A DNA stretch of 64,000 bases, from NCBI GenBank assembly GCA_015680685.1, contig MNCI01015722.1, positions 167,105-231,104 of the forward strand. The letters run 5' to 3'. This document shows, piece by piece, positions 1 to 11,500 of the stretch. Made by a program: the position numbers and the translations under genes. The notes under the pieces were generated by a model. The model saw only the letters and a list, made by a program, of their open reading frames with translations. It was not told the origin of the DNA and did no database searches. Every line of letters begins with the position of its first letter. Position 1 is the stretch's first letter. The DNA is from Gnetum montanum (Eukaryota > Streptophyta > Gnetopsida > Gnetales > Gnetaceae).

Positions 1-1193
1 GTTAAATACATGAGACAATAGCAAGAGTAGCTTGCTAAGGTAACCATGGATCTGAGGAGGTTGGCAGTAGAAAATCATAATCTCTTGATGAAGAAGGTTT
101 GTGCTCTTTGTTAGAAATCTACAATCAAGATTGCCACATGGAAGAATGAGGCCCTCAAATTTGAAAGGGTTAAGAACCACTATAAGGACCAAGTTGGCAT
201 GCAGAAAGAAATAAAAAAAAAGCATATCTAACTAGTAAAGCAAAAGTCAGTGAGACCCTCCAATAGCTCCAACAAGGAGGTGACATGTGGCAACCCATCT
301 TTGATGAACTGAACAAGTACAATAAGGTAAAGATCTGCCTCAAGGAGCTACAGATGGAGGAGATGACGGAATATATGAAGCTTGCCAACCTCCGTTATGC
401 AAACTTGACAATGTTGACAGTTGAAAGGCTAAGATTAGAATTGGAGAAGCAAGTGGCCAGCTTGTACTTGTTGTACGAGACTGAGTTCATGCATCATAAG
501 GAGACAAAGCATAAGCTAGAAATGACAAATGATGAACTCGATGTTCTCAGAGGGTGCTTCACCGATCAACAATCAACAACTAAGAACTTAGTCCGCAGGA
601 TGGGTGACTACCATGAGCTACAAAATGCTATCAAGGTGTTTAATGTTGAACACAAACAATTCACAACCTAGTTTGTCAAGGTGAAGGAGTTGTTCTTTGC
701 AATGCTTTGTCCATGGGATGTTCCTGTATCAATCCATATTGGTGATGTTGTGTGGACCATGTATGATCCCCGAAGTGAGGAGGAGAAGATGAAAGCATTG
801 CTGGATACTTTTCGTCTTTCACCAACACTTGTAACTACAATTGAACAACCATAACTACAACCTTAGCCATAACAACCACATGCACTAGATGCAAGAGAAG
901 GTCCTTCAACACCTTAAGAACCTTCACCACTTGGACCGCTTGATTTTTATCCTCGTCTTCAAGCTACCATAGGGGTTTTGATGTCAAGTTTTTGTAATTG
1001 ATGTTCAATTTTGTTGTCATGAACACCAAATTTTGTAAAAGTTGTAAATCCATACACTTGGGCACTTAGCGTCAATTTGAGTCAATTTGTGTGTTAGTCA
1101 GTCAATAATCCCATGCCTTCCCAAAATTTTTGTAAGAAGTTTGTTTCTCTTTTTGTTCACTTGAGGACAAGCTTTCATTTAGTTGTAGGGGTA
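1..1193 (+). mobile_element. Degraded retroelement interior with coiled-coil ORF, probably the 3' part of a Ty3/gypsy element
   Basis: The longest open stretch (285-671, 128 aa) is rich in Glu, Lys, Leu and Met in a heptad-like pattern, so it probably forms a coiled coil. The same frame resumes after a TAG and runs to about 852. An upstream frame (from 46) carries two stops and joins only through a frameshift, so this is a broken coding region. The line ends in GGACAAGCTTTC followed by a purine-rich GTAGGGGTA directly before TGATGAAT. That is how plant gypsy elements often end: last ORF, polypurine tract, 3' LTR. No reverse transcriptase or integrase is visible because the rest lies outside the window. 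A host coiled-coil pseudogene is the alternative. Confidence 0.45.
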
Positions 1194-1750
1194 TGATGAA
1201 TTGTCATGGGTTTGCCTATCGACGCATGGTTTGATACATCAATGTATATGTGTCAACGAAGTGTCTAGTCTTGCTTATATAAATATGTGCACCTATTGCA
1301 TTTATGACATTCATTCATTCATATCTTAGCTGAACTCTTGTAGTTTGTTTATTTAAGAGTTAGAATATTTTTTAAGTGCTCACAGTAGAAGTTGAGAAGT
1401 GTATGGATCTTTATTTGAGCATTGATGTACTTGGACACTTTGGTGTAAATGGCAATAAAGATGAACTTTCTTGATAAACCTTCCAGGACTTAGCAATATT
1501 TACTTAATGCATTTACTATTCATGCAATTTATTTTAATGCATTTAATTAATTAATTGATAGCAAATAATTAATGCACATAAGTATAAACATCTCGAGTAT
1601 ACGATAACACTTTGTAATCCTAGTAGCACTTACACTTGGTAACCTAGTAGCATTGCAACATGGTAGATGTGAATGAATGCTTATGTTAGGATTAGTTACT
1701 ACATTAATTAACATTTAATTACTTTATTTTCTACACTTAGGCAAATTAAA
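1194..1750 (+). repeat. LTR-like segment (3' LTR of the element at 1-1193)
   Basis: It starts with TGATGAATTG straight after a polypurine-like tract. A TATA-like TTATATAAATA follows at about 1275 and an AATAAA at about 1453, giving a U3-R-U5 order on the plus strand. The block around TGATGTACTTGGACA and the following AATAAA is shared with the LTR-like segment that begins at 63328. The right end is not sharply defined. Confidence 0.5.
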
Positions 1751-2567
1751 CAAAAAACATAAAAATGATACAAATCATATGTCTCAATTATACTTAACCA
1801 TATCCTTGAAACTCACAAGTGGAATTGGGAAGACAATGATCACATCCTTAAATTTAGTGCCTAGATCAAATGTATTTAAAGAGCTAAAGTCTACAAAATT
1901 CAATAGTGAATGTTGGTTATTCGTATGGTTGAGCATAGGGATTGCTCGCTACTCATCATATGACAAGGGCTTGCTAGTCATCATATGACAAGGGCTTGCT
2001 TCAAGATTTCCTTTTTTAAAAAAATAAAGCAAATAAAACCACAACTTCTATGAAATGGCAAAGGAAGGCATTTCTTCAGCTCAAAGAAACCGATAAGATC
2101 CAAGAGGATGAGAACAGAGCAAAATTCTTCTCTCAATTTCTCAGTTCTCACCCTGAATCATAAGAGACACAAACGAGTCATCATTTTCCTTTTCACGTTC
2201 ACTCCCTTACCTCTATTTCTGTGACAATTTTGCGTTTGGTTTATTACCATAAGTACACTGTGATTGTAACCAAATTCTCTCCGATACATGGAAAGATCTC
2301 ATGCACAAATTAACTCATACAAGAAGCCTGACCTGGGGGTTTCGGTATCACAAATATTCTCAGCTCACACCCCAGACCATTGTCTTTTATCCAGTCACCA
2401 TCTCTCCGTTTTCAACTACTTCAGGAATAATCTAATCAAAAGTAAAACCTCGAACTTTCCAGAACCGGGGCAGAGTGCACAAACTTTCTGTGGAACAAAT
2501 GTGTCAATAAGTAAATATCTCCTTTAAAAGAAACGCTGATTGGGAAACATGCAAAAAGCATGCTTTT
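1751..2567. other. Intergenic, no gene seen
   Basis: AT-rich sequence with scattered short ORFs. It contains the direct repeat of CATCATATGACAAGGGCTTGCT at about 1955 and 1979. It is the 3' flank of the minus-strand gene at 2568-3239. No convincing coding or RNA feature. Confidence 0.4.
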
Positions 2568-3239
2568 TCAGGAATTCAGGAAGGGTAGACAGCGGTAAGA
2601 TGCACAAAAGCTTCTGCAGGAGGAGTAAAGATTTGAAGGAATTGAAGCCATGGCAGGCACCAAGTAGCAGCAAGACACAACACATGCAAGAGCAGCAAAT
2701 CGTCCGAGAAGTAGCCCTGAAAGGGCCACTGTCACGAGCATGCCAAACGACCGATACCCACAACCTGTAACATAAATGCTGTTGCAGTCGCAGGCTGCCC
2801 TCCTTCTACTGGACTTGGCCTGTTTCTCTTCCTTTGCTTTCAAGCACGCCTTCAATGGAACAGAGTTCGAATTCCTCTCAGTCTCAGCACATACTATGCC
2901 TGAATCATCGTTATTGCTCTTCCTGCGTACCAGTTTGCTCAGAAACTTGCACACTGATCCGGGTTTGGCATCTTGATTTTTCAACTTGAGCTTCTTCACC
3001 CACCCGAGCTTGGGCTTGGGCTTGGATTTGCAATTGTGGCAAGAATTAGGGGGAGGAGGCCCAGGAATTCCAGCAAAGCAGGGCCTCAGAGGCAGGGATT
3101 TTGACGCAAACTCAACCAACAAAGCAGAGGCAGGCGTGCCCCATTGAATTGCCACTGCTCCGAACATGGCTTGCATCATGAAGCTTTTGCCTTTACTCAA
3201 TGATACAGCCACTGCCTGCAACTTCATCTTCATCTTCAT
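2568..3239 (-). CDS. Hypothetical plant protein with C-terminal membrane segment (223 aa)
   Basis: A single open frame of 223 codons on the minus strand, longer than anything else outside the retroelements. I do not recognise the family with certainty. The N-terminus has a Lys/Met-rich start. Residues about 50-65 are proline-rich (GIPGPPPPNSC). The middle, about 70-150, is strongly basic with several Cys residues. A hydrophobic stretch at about 165-200 (MLVTVALSGLLLGRFAALAC and on to YLVPAM) looks like one membrane span. Some uncharacterised plant proteins end in a similar hydrophobic segment with a G-R-F-A pattern and a Y-L-V-P end, but that is recollection only. The start at 3239 follows a TATA box by about 105 bp, and the first codons ATGAAGATGAAGATGAAG offer alternative starts at M3 and M5. 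The gene is co-oriented with ARPC2 and lies about 2.1 kb downstream of it; nothing links their functions. Confidence 0.6.
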   Translation of the reverse strand: MKMKMKLQAVAVSLSKGKSFMMQAMFGAVAIQWGTPASALLVEFASKSLPLRPCFAGIPGPPPPNSCHNCKSKPKPKLGWVKKLKLKNQDAKPGSVCKFLSKLVRRKSNNDDSGIVCAETERNSNSVPLKACLKAKEEKQAKSSRRRAACDCNSIYVTGCGYRSFGMLVTVALSGLLLGRFAALACVVSCCYLVPAMASIPSNLYSSCRSFCASYRCLPFLNS

Positions 3240-3342
3240 CCACTGCTGGCAAAGCTACAACAGTGATTTCCTTGCTCATGCAGTATACAAGGTTGAAGAC
3301 TCAATTAATCAATCAAATACACCGCCATGCAGTTGGCTTTGG

Positions 3343-3349
3343 TTATATA
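3343..3349 (-). promoter_or_regulatory. TATA box for the 2568-3239 gene
   Basis: The minus strand reads GAGATATATAACC here, 104 bp upstream of the ATG. It predicts a transcription start near 3315 and a 5' UTR of about 75 nt. This supports the ORF being a real gene rather than a shadow. Confidence 0.5.
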
Positions 3350-3439
3350 TCTCTATCAGCACCAGCACCAGCATGAGAATTATCATGATGATGAGCAGAG
3401 TATGGGTGAGCTTTGTTGCTTGCACTGCTTTCTGAGCTC

Positions 3440-5387
3440 GTGCTGAGCGTGGACGCAGTATGGAAGAAACCAGGACGGATGGATGTCTTTTATGGGCATG
3501 GAGTCTCGTTGGGTCACTTTAATTTGCCAAAAGTTGCGGGCCAAAGGAGGCACTAGCAGAGGCATTTTAACAGCCTCATGATCACCATGATCGCTCTCGC
3601 GCCCACCGGATTGTATTCTCTGGTTTTTTGGTTTTGGGTATTTTTCAGGACAGCATGGTGGAGCGATGCTGTCCAAAAAATAAGAAAAAATGCTCAAGGA
3701 AAAGCAACAAAAGCCGTAGTTAAGAAAACAAGGTGATTATGTAAAACGGCAACGCTAGGTAGCCGTTGCTAAACCTAAAAACAAATAATTCAAAATGATT
3801 CAAAGAAATTGTAAATAAAACCAAGATCTACTTTCTTCGTAACATAAAGTCAAAGGTTCAATTAAAGATATTATTTATGATCTACTCTAAAGATATTATT
3901 TATGATCTACTCTTCATAAGATTGTCCAAGGTTCAATTAAAGATATTATTTATGATCTACTCTTCATAAGATTGTCCAAGGTTCAATTAAAGATATTATT
4001 TAAGACCTTTAAAGCTAATCCCACTTGCAGAAGGGTTGGTAAATAAGCAAAAACCTAACTTTCTTAGTGCACCCAAGCTCAAACCTACAACTTCTAACTT
4101 AAAAACAAACACCTTACCATCACTCCAAATGACAGCGGCTTGAAATAAATATCTCCCTGTAATGCTAATCTGCTACTATACCTTTTAGGCAAAAGTGCCT
4201 CTCTTCTGCAAAAATCCACAACCACAACTTTTAAGCAAAGGCAGCATGGAACCCACAACGTCGCTTATGGGAAATATTGTTCAAATGCCCATGCTCCATA
4301 AGTGTACGTGTATCCCTGCTGTTTCTTGTATTATTGCACTGTTGCCTGCTTTTTCTTGTATTTTTGGGATGGTTTTGCTCAGGATCCGCCATCAGTTTGG
4401 GAAACAAATTAAACCAACGTGCCGGATCAGTTGCCTCAAATTGGAACTTTGGTTCCCTTACCTTTGTTGTGCTCGCGTTGCTGGAATCATGACATGCCCT
4501 TTTTTGAGTATGATTGCACTTCATTTCAGCCACATTTTTCTTTTCCATCAAGGTTGCCTTTTATCGGCCTAGCTCAGCGTAGCCCCTGCAATTGAAATTG
4601 TGCTTTAACGGGATTCTGAACTTTTACATCAATCCCTTTTACATTATTCCATCATGAATGAGCTGTCCATACATAAGTAATGTGAATCAATGAAACCATT
4701 TCTTTCGCGTGTGCGTTATTCTTGATGCAGCTTTTAGTTTTTCCCGTGTGTAATTTTATCCCTATGGCAAAGGAAAAAGCAGCCGACAATGATAGCAGGG
4801 CAAGGTTTCCCTAAGTTCCGAATTCAGTCTTTTAAATTAATATATAAAAAGTTTAAAATCATTTTTTTCTAAATTCTGATCAAAGAAAAATCTTTTAGGT
4901 TTAAAAGTCAGACTGAATTCTTTTCATCAAAAATTAATGTTTCAAAGTAACGAGACTGATTATTCAACCCAATACCCAGCTCTTCGTAATGAGCCGTCGT
5001 ATCAAAGAATCCAAGTCGGTTTTTCATTAGTTTTCGGAATCCATCATTGTCTACAGAGAAGAAAGCTAACCATGTAACTAAACCATGTACAAAGTAAATT
5101 TTTTAACACGCACACAAGTTCTCTCCCCAACATCCGAAATAAGAACAAGACATGTCATTGGGCCACCTTTGCATTCCTGGTTCAGAATATTAAACATAAC
5201 AATTCGTCATATAAATTTTTAAATGGATATGCCGCTATTGAATCTGTTGAAAAAGGATATTGCTTCATATTCAAGAGGATCTTTCAATCATTTTATAAAA
5301 ATTGGTAATGACGTAAGATAGCAATTCAGGGTATTCAATATCCTAACTTGTTTCAAGTAAAAAAATTCAAATGACCATAAACAATAA
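3440..5387. other. Intergenic between the small gene and the ARPC2 3' end
   Basis: No gene is supported. A 106-codon frame at 4231-4551 (minus) and a 125-codon frame at 4195-4572 (plus) overlap each other; neither shows a domain I know. The 51-bp tandem repeat at about 3850-4002 is listed separately. The ARPC2 3' UTR and polyadenylation site must lie just below 5388, but I see no canonical AATAAA close to the stop. Confidence 0.35.
3850..4002. repeat. 51-bp tandem repeat, about 2.5 copies
   Basis: The unit GGTTCAATTAAAGATATTATT followed by TATGATCTACTCTTCATAAGATTGTCCAA is repeated head to tail. The first copy has an internal partial duplication of AAAGATATTATTTATGATCTACTCT. Confidence 0.85.
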
Positions 5388-5587
5388 TCACAAACTTTGA
5401 TTTGAAAACTTATTTAAAGAAGATATCCTCAATGCCTTTAAACAACGCCAAGCAATGTATTGCCTTTGATAATTCTTCACTCTATGGAGATATATAGGAA
5501 CGCTTATTTGTCTCTTTTGAACTTCTCCGAAATGGCTATGGCTTCGAGTTTTATGACGTTTCCATAATCTTCTCATGCATCGATAAC
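5388..5587 (-). CDS. ARPC2: ARPC2 last exon, tentative (residues 369-434 and stop)
   Basis: The acceptor is CTTTTATTGCAG|GT. It is phase-matched to exon 10 across an 8.1-kb intron. It encodes a very basic tail (MRRLWKRHKTRSHSH, then RVKNYQRQYIAWRCLKALRI) ending NKFSNQSL-stop. A basic C-terminal tail is known in B-type plant ARPC2. The strong acceptor and the coding look support a real exon, but it could belong to a separate minus-strand gene. Confidence 0.55.
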
Positions 5588-8500
5588 CTGCAATAAAAGA
5601 GGAATACTTGAAAATGCTCGGGAAAAAAAAAGATATAAACATAAGAATTTTTTTCACTATAAACAGAGAAAAATGTCCTTATAAGAGGATTACAAGCTTG
5701 GTTGTTTTAAAAATATTTGCTCAGAAACAAGGTTCTTTCAAAAAATTTGACAAAAAACTAAAACCCCGATTTTATGGTGGCCGTGCACACCGATGTAAAT
5801 ACCAGGAATATTCAACTTTCTGCAAACATGCAATCTACTCATCACCAGATTGATTCGAGTATAACCAGCAAAGAAGCACCATTAACAAGTTGGGGTCCAC
5901 CAGCATCTTGAAAGCTTCAAATAATAGCTATCTTATTGGTTACTGTAAAAGGGATTTGCTTCTTTAAAGCATTTTACATTATGCAACTCATTGCCATTAT
6001 TTCCTCCCTTTTGCACTCATTGATGATCATTGGAGTATAATAAGTTAATGGTGAATTCTTCCTCCTTCCATTAGATATTATTTAAAAACTACTTTATTGG
6101 TGCTAAAATGATGCTTGAAAACGTTGACTTCAAGTAGCGTAGCTTTGTTTGAACAGATGCCTGCTGAGATTCTGGATTTACCTAAACTAAATTGAAATTG
6201 GAAAACAGTGTCCAGTAAGTTCAAATGAGATACCTGAGAATTAGTTATATTGAAATAACCGAAACTAAATTCTATCCATTAGACCCCTAAGGCTTCAGAA
6301 TTGTCACATTAATATAACAGAACAATTCAATTTCAGTTAATTACTCAAAGCATATTAAAGAGAGTGGGAGTTGAGACCATAAAAAGGTTGGAAGGAAATG
6401 GAAAAGCAGCCCACTGTGTTTCACCATATGGTAGTGATGGCTGTAGAATTGTCTTGCACCATGACCCACCAAAGCTCACTGTGGTTGGCAAGGAAAGAGA
6501 AATGAACAAACCATCAGTCATCGCCAGTGCAACCTATGGGGAAAATAATTTCACGAGGACTTGAACCTAGAATTCCATGAATTAAATGGCCAACCAGCAA
6601 ACAGGTGCAAGCCTATCGGAAACCTAGATCCAAGATAAAAAGCTTACTTCTACCTTTACTAGCCGCACTTGAGATCAGCGGTAAACTAAACAGGAAACTC
6701 ATGCAAACCTGCACCAAACAACAAAAAGACGCACACAACAAGGAACCCATCCCATAGAGACACAGAGAACCCCACACTAAAATGTAGTAGGAGCATAAAA
6801 ATTAAAAACAATCCAACATGGGATGTAGCAACAGGAACAGAAAAGGATAAGGAATACTTTATACACAAACATTAAAAGATACAATGATGGATGCTCTCCA
6901 AGCGCCTCCTCTCATCTATGTTTATACCATCCTCTTTACCGGCCACATTTAATTGACCTAGACATCAAATCTAATTCTTCAATCCAGGCTCTGATTCTCT
7001 GGTCCTTGATCCTTCTAATGGATCTATGGGGACACTGAATTTTCAGGGCAGTTGCATAAAAAATATTTTGGCACAATCATCATCATCATCTTAATGCCTT
7101 TATCCTATAGTTTCTGAACATCTATTTTTATCATGCTGCCAAGTGGCACATCTAAACATATCCCTTAGAATCAAACCTATGACTTGTGAACCACAAGTTA
7201 CATGCTCTAAATAAGTCATACATCACAATTATCTACATCAAAATTAAATTCCACTGTAGGTGATAACTTTATGTTTAATGTACACATCACACTCCCATAG
7301 TTGAGATCTAACTTATTCCCAAGTTGGCAAAGAGTCTACAAATGTCACATTGGGCTGTTAGAATATAATCGTAAAGATGTGTACAATCATTAGTTTTTCA
7401 TTAATAACATATGAAAAGATGAAAAGTTGTTAATAAAGAATGTCACGGTTTGGGAACATATGGAAAGACACAAATGTTCGTAAACAGTTGTGACTTCTTA
7501 CAAGGGATACAAGCGATGGATTCGGCCCTTCCCAATCATCATCATCACCATGACACATAACACACATCATACCATATGATTGAGGAAAGAGAAAGGAATG
7601 TGTGAAAGGGACATTTGAAGATGAAGAAGAAGAAAAAGAAGAAGAAGAAGAAATTGTGTAAGCCCAAGTTCCACAATCAATAGTCCTAATCTATGTTATG
7701 AAGAAAAAAATAATTGTGGGTGAACTTTGACTTATGAGTTGCAACCATAAGATACCAAAAGCTACTAATACCAAAAGCCAGGAACACTATTCAGAAGAAT
7801 CAAGAGGGCAACCAGAAAGGAAATACATGAGACTGTAAGTAAACACACCATTGGTGTGATGCTTATGAAATCATGAATAATGGAGTAATGAAGTAAGGAA
7901 TAATGGAGTAACAACAATGAATTATCGAGCACATATGTGCATGAAACATCAAATAAGTGAATAAGAAGTTACAATGATTAGCCATCGTAACTTATGACAA
8001 ACTTTGTAACTAAAAAGTTGAAGAAGTTGTAGAGCATCCTTTGCTAGAGAAGTGGAGGAATGGTAAAAGAAATTATGAAGCATAGGATTTGTAACGAGCA
8101 CTCAAGCTACACAACCAAAAGGTTTAATAAGTGACTTGTAAGTTGTGAAACAAGTGTTGTAGGAGACATGTGTGATCCCTATAGTACAGGATTTAGTTTC
8201 CTAAAGAAGGAGAGAAGACTATCCAGAAGGTTACAATGGAAAAGAAAAGAAGAGCAAGGCTTATGAAGAAGTATTTCATAAAGCTCGGTGAAGCTAAGAC
8301 AGGGATATAGGAGTGGCTTAGCAAAGTAAAGAAGTTGGTGCAGTTAAGTCAAAGAAACTTAACAAAACACAGTAATCAAAGTGAAGATAAGTTGAAGTAT
8401 GAAATTTGTGATAACAAAAGTTACAAATGATGGTTATAAGAAGTAAGGTCAATTAAGAAAACAAAAGTTACAAATGATGGTTATAAGAAGTAAGGTTAAT

Positions 8501-11500
8501 TAAGAAACCTTACAAATGAATGTTATGGATTACGAACTTGAAAAGAATGTTAAGTTTAAGTTACAAATGATATTACTATCACTTACGAAAAGTACATCTT
8601 GTAAAAAAGATCCTAAACCAAATGATAATGTGTTATGAGTGTAATGAAAATCAACAAAAGACAATTCAATAGGGCCTATGAGTTTTGGTTGATCTTTTGA
8701 GTTGAGTGGTTGGGCTATGGTACATGGTTTGTTGTAGTGCTTCGACATCATTATCAATAATAAACAAAGCATGAGACTCACCCAACCCTATCATCCACAA
8801 CACAGTGTAACACCCACCTCTAGGGTTAACACTTGAAGTCACTAACAAGCTAGCTGAAAAAAATGCAAGGGTGAAATTTGTAAAAGTCAACCAGTCATTA
8901 GAAATCCCATCTTGCATTTTTGGCTTTAGGGAAGTTTAAACCTGAGACCTGATTTTGGACTTTTAAAAAATGCAACAGCCAAAAAAAGGCAACTTCCATA
9001 AAGATTTAGTTACATTAAAGAAACTGAAACCTAAGTGAATAAAAATAACTAGGTAGAGGAGGGAGAGAGGAGAAAAAGTGAGAGAGCATAGGAGAGAAGA
9101 GGAGAAAAATAGGATGGTAGCAACAACAAGAATACTAGGAGGACATCTTCGACAATGCATAGGTAAACTAAAATAATAATAATAGCAACATAAATAGAAG
9201 AAGAGAAAGATTGTATAAGTACACTAACACTTGATGGTAAGGAAAAAGGGGCCATTCAAAGAAGTTTTGAAGACTAAACAAGGCAGATGCATAGTTCATA
9301 CTAGCAACATCAACAGAGGAAGAGAAAGATTGCATAAGTACAATAATAAAGTTGAAGAAATAGCACTTGATGGTAAGGAAAAAGGTGCCATTCAAAGAAG
9401 TTTTGAAGAATAAACAAGGTAGATGCATAATTCATAATAGCAACATCAATAAAGGAAGAGAAAGGTTGCATAAGTACAATAATAAAGATGAAGAAATAGA
9501 ACCTGATGGTAAGGAAAAAGGGGCCATTCAAAGAAGTTTTGAAAACTAAACAAGGTAGATGCATAGTTTCTCCCTTGTTCCACTTGTGATTGAAGTATGA
9601 TATTATTTTCAAAATTCTTTCACCATCTTGAATGCTTACTAGATCTGACTTTTATTTCCAAGATTTTGGATTGTTGAATCCTTGTTTTTGTGGATCTCTT
9701 CGCCCATCCTTGCACTCTCAATATACAATATCTTTTGCATTTTCCATATCTTTTCTATTAAGATTGGATGGCTATTGTGTAGTACAAAATGCCTAATAAT
9801 AATAGTCCCATTTTTCAATATAATTGAATGTATATCAAATTATTATATCAGTAATGATTAAGACTGTGTTTAGTGTCATATGGTAACAAATGAATTTTGT
9901 ATATTTCACTTTATAAATTAAAGCAAGCTAGAAGTGTGGCTGCATTCTTGATTTCAGGATCATTTGGATTTGTATTTCTAGTGGGGATGTAGTAAGATTT
10001 TCACTTTGATGCTTATTTTTAATTTTCTTTGTATGTGAGACGGTATTCTATTGTGAATGTTGTTAAAATAGTGGGGATGTAGTAAGATTTTCACTTTGAT
10101 GCTTATTTTTAATTTTCTTTGTATGTGAGACGGTATTCTATTGTGAATGTTGTTAAAAGAACAAGTAGGATATTATTATGTCATTAAATGGATTTTAAAT
10201 TATTGTTTCCTTTGTTTCTTGTGCTCAACCGTTTGGCTGAGAAATTACCTAATGAACTGTACTTATAGATATTTCTTTTATTGTCCAAAAAAATCAGAAA
10301 TTGATCAGGAAATAAAAGAAAATCAGATCTGCACACCATATCATAGGAATCTTGCCTAAGAGTTTTGCAGCAGATATTTTCTTTTTATAGTCATCTTTTG
10401 TTTCAGGAAATCAGTACTGGTTGAAACTAAAATCTGAATATGGTGTTTTGTGCAAGTTAGATGATATTGATATTTGTTTTGGAAACCTGGGATTGTTTTC
10501 TTTGATTATTATTTCAATGCGAGAATATTAATATTAAAACCATTCATTTCATGAGAGAAACTTATATACTCTATACCAGAAAATCTGAGATGGAGACACT
10601 GTGTTGGAAGAATTGGAATATAACATTCCATGGTAGATCATCAGCTTTTGGCTTATGTATATCTTGTATAGGAAGTTTCAGGCTTTTGTATCAGTGTTAC
10701 AAGAAATGAAGCAAAATGGCTACTACAATTTTCTGCTATTACAATTTATCTGTTTTATGATTACAATGTTTTTTTTATAGGTGTACTCTTCGTATGACTA
10801 ATTATGTTTAACTATGCATAACTTAAGACTACTAAGGTGAATTGGTTGAGTTAATTTGCTTGTAGCTGATTTAGAAAGCTATGGATGTAACTTCAAGTCT
10901 AATTGTTTAGACATTTGTATTGCACTATGGATATATATTGCATATTGATGTCAATTGTCATATTGGCAATCTCTTCCTACTAGATCCTTGGACCATTGTT
11001 TGCATTCTATAATTTTCTTGCTTTATGCTTTAGTCTTTTTACAATGAACTAATTGTTGTTTGTGTTGGTCTAAATACAAGATTGGATTTTTGTTGATTAA
11101 TTAACATTTGAAAAATTTCAGCCTTGCATTTTAGGAAACATTTTGGGGGGTTAACTAGTGCTCCCTAAAGCAAGGTGTTACATTTTCACCAACACATAGT
11201 AGTACTAATCATTACATTTTTGCCGACACATGGCAAGACTAATTGTAAGTGCTCCAAGTGTTTTTGGGTTCGACAATATATCGAAATAGCATTCAAAAAC
11301 ATAATTATAAAATGGCCAAAATGTTACATCCCTTCCAAAGACATCGAATATGGTAGTATGATTATGATTTATATATTGTGTGTGGTTTTGGTGGGTTATC
11401 GAGGACAAGTTAGTTTGTTATGATTGTGTATTATATGTTATGATGCTTTGACCCCTAAGTTATAATTATGATGTCTATCCATGCTAAACTAACATGATTA

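Noticed and set aside
4195-4572. 125-codon plus and 106-codon minus overlapping ORFs
   Set aside because: They mirror each other, have no recognisable domain, and lack a promoter or splice context. Possible decayed element, but not supported as a gene.
9231-9549. Several 60-100-codon ORFs on both strands
   Set aside because: They arise from the 136-bp tandem repeat, whose unit length is not a multiple of three.
9170-9580. CRISPR-like array
   Set aside because: Three adjoining 136-bp copies without spacers in a plant nuclear sequence form a minisatellite, not a CRISPR array.
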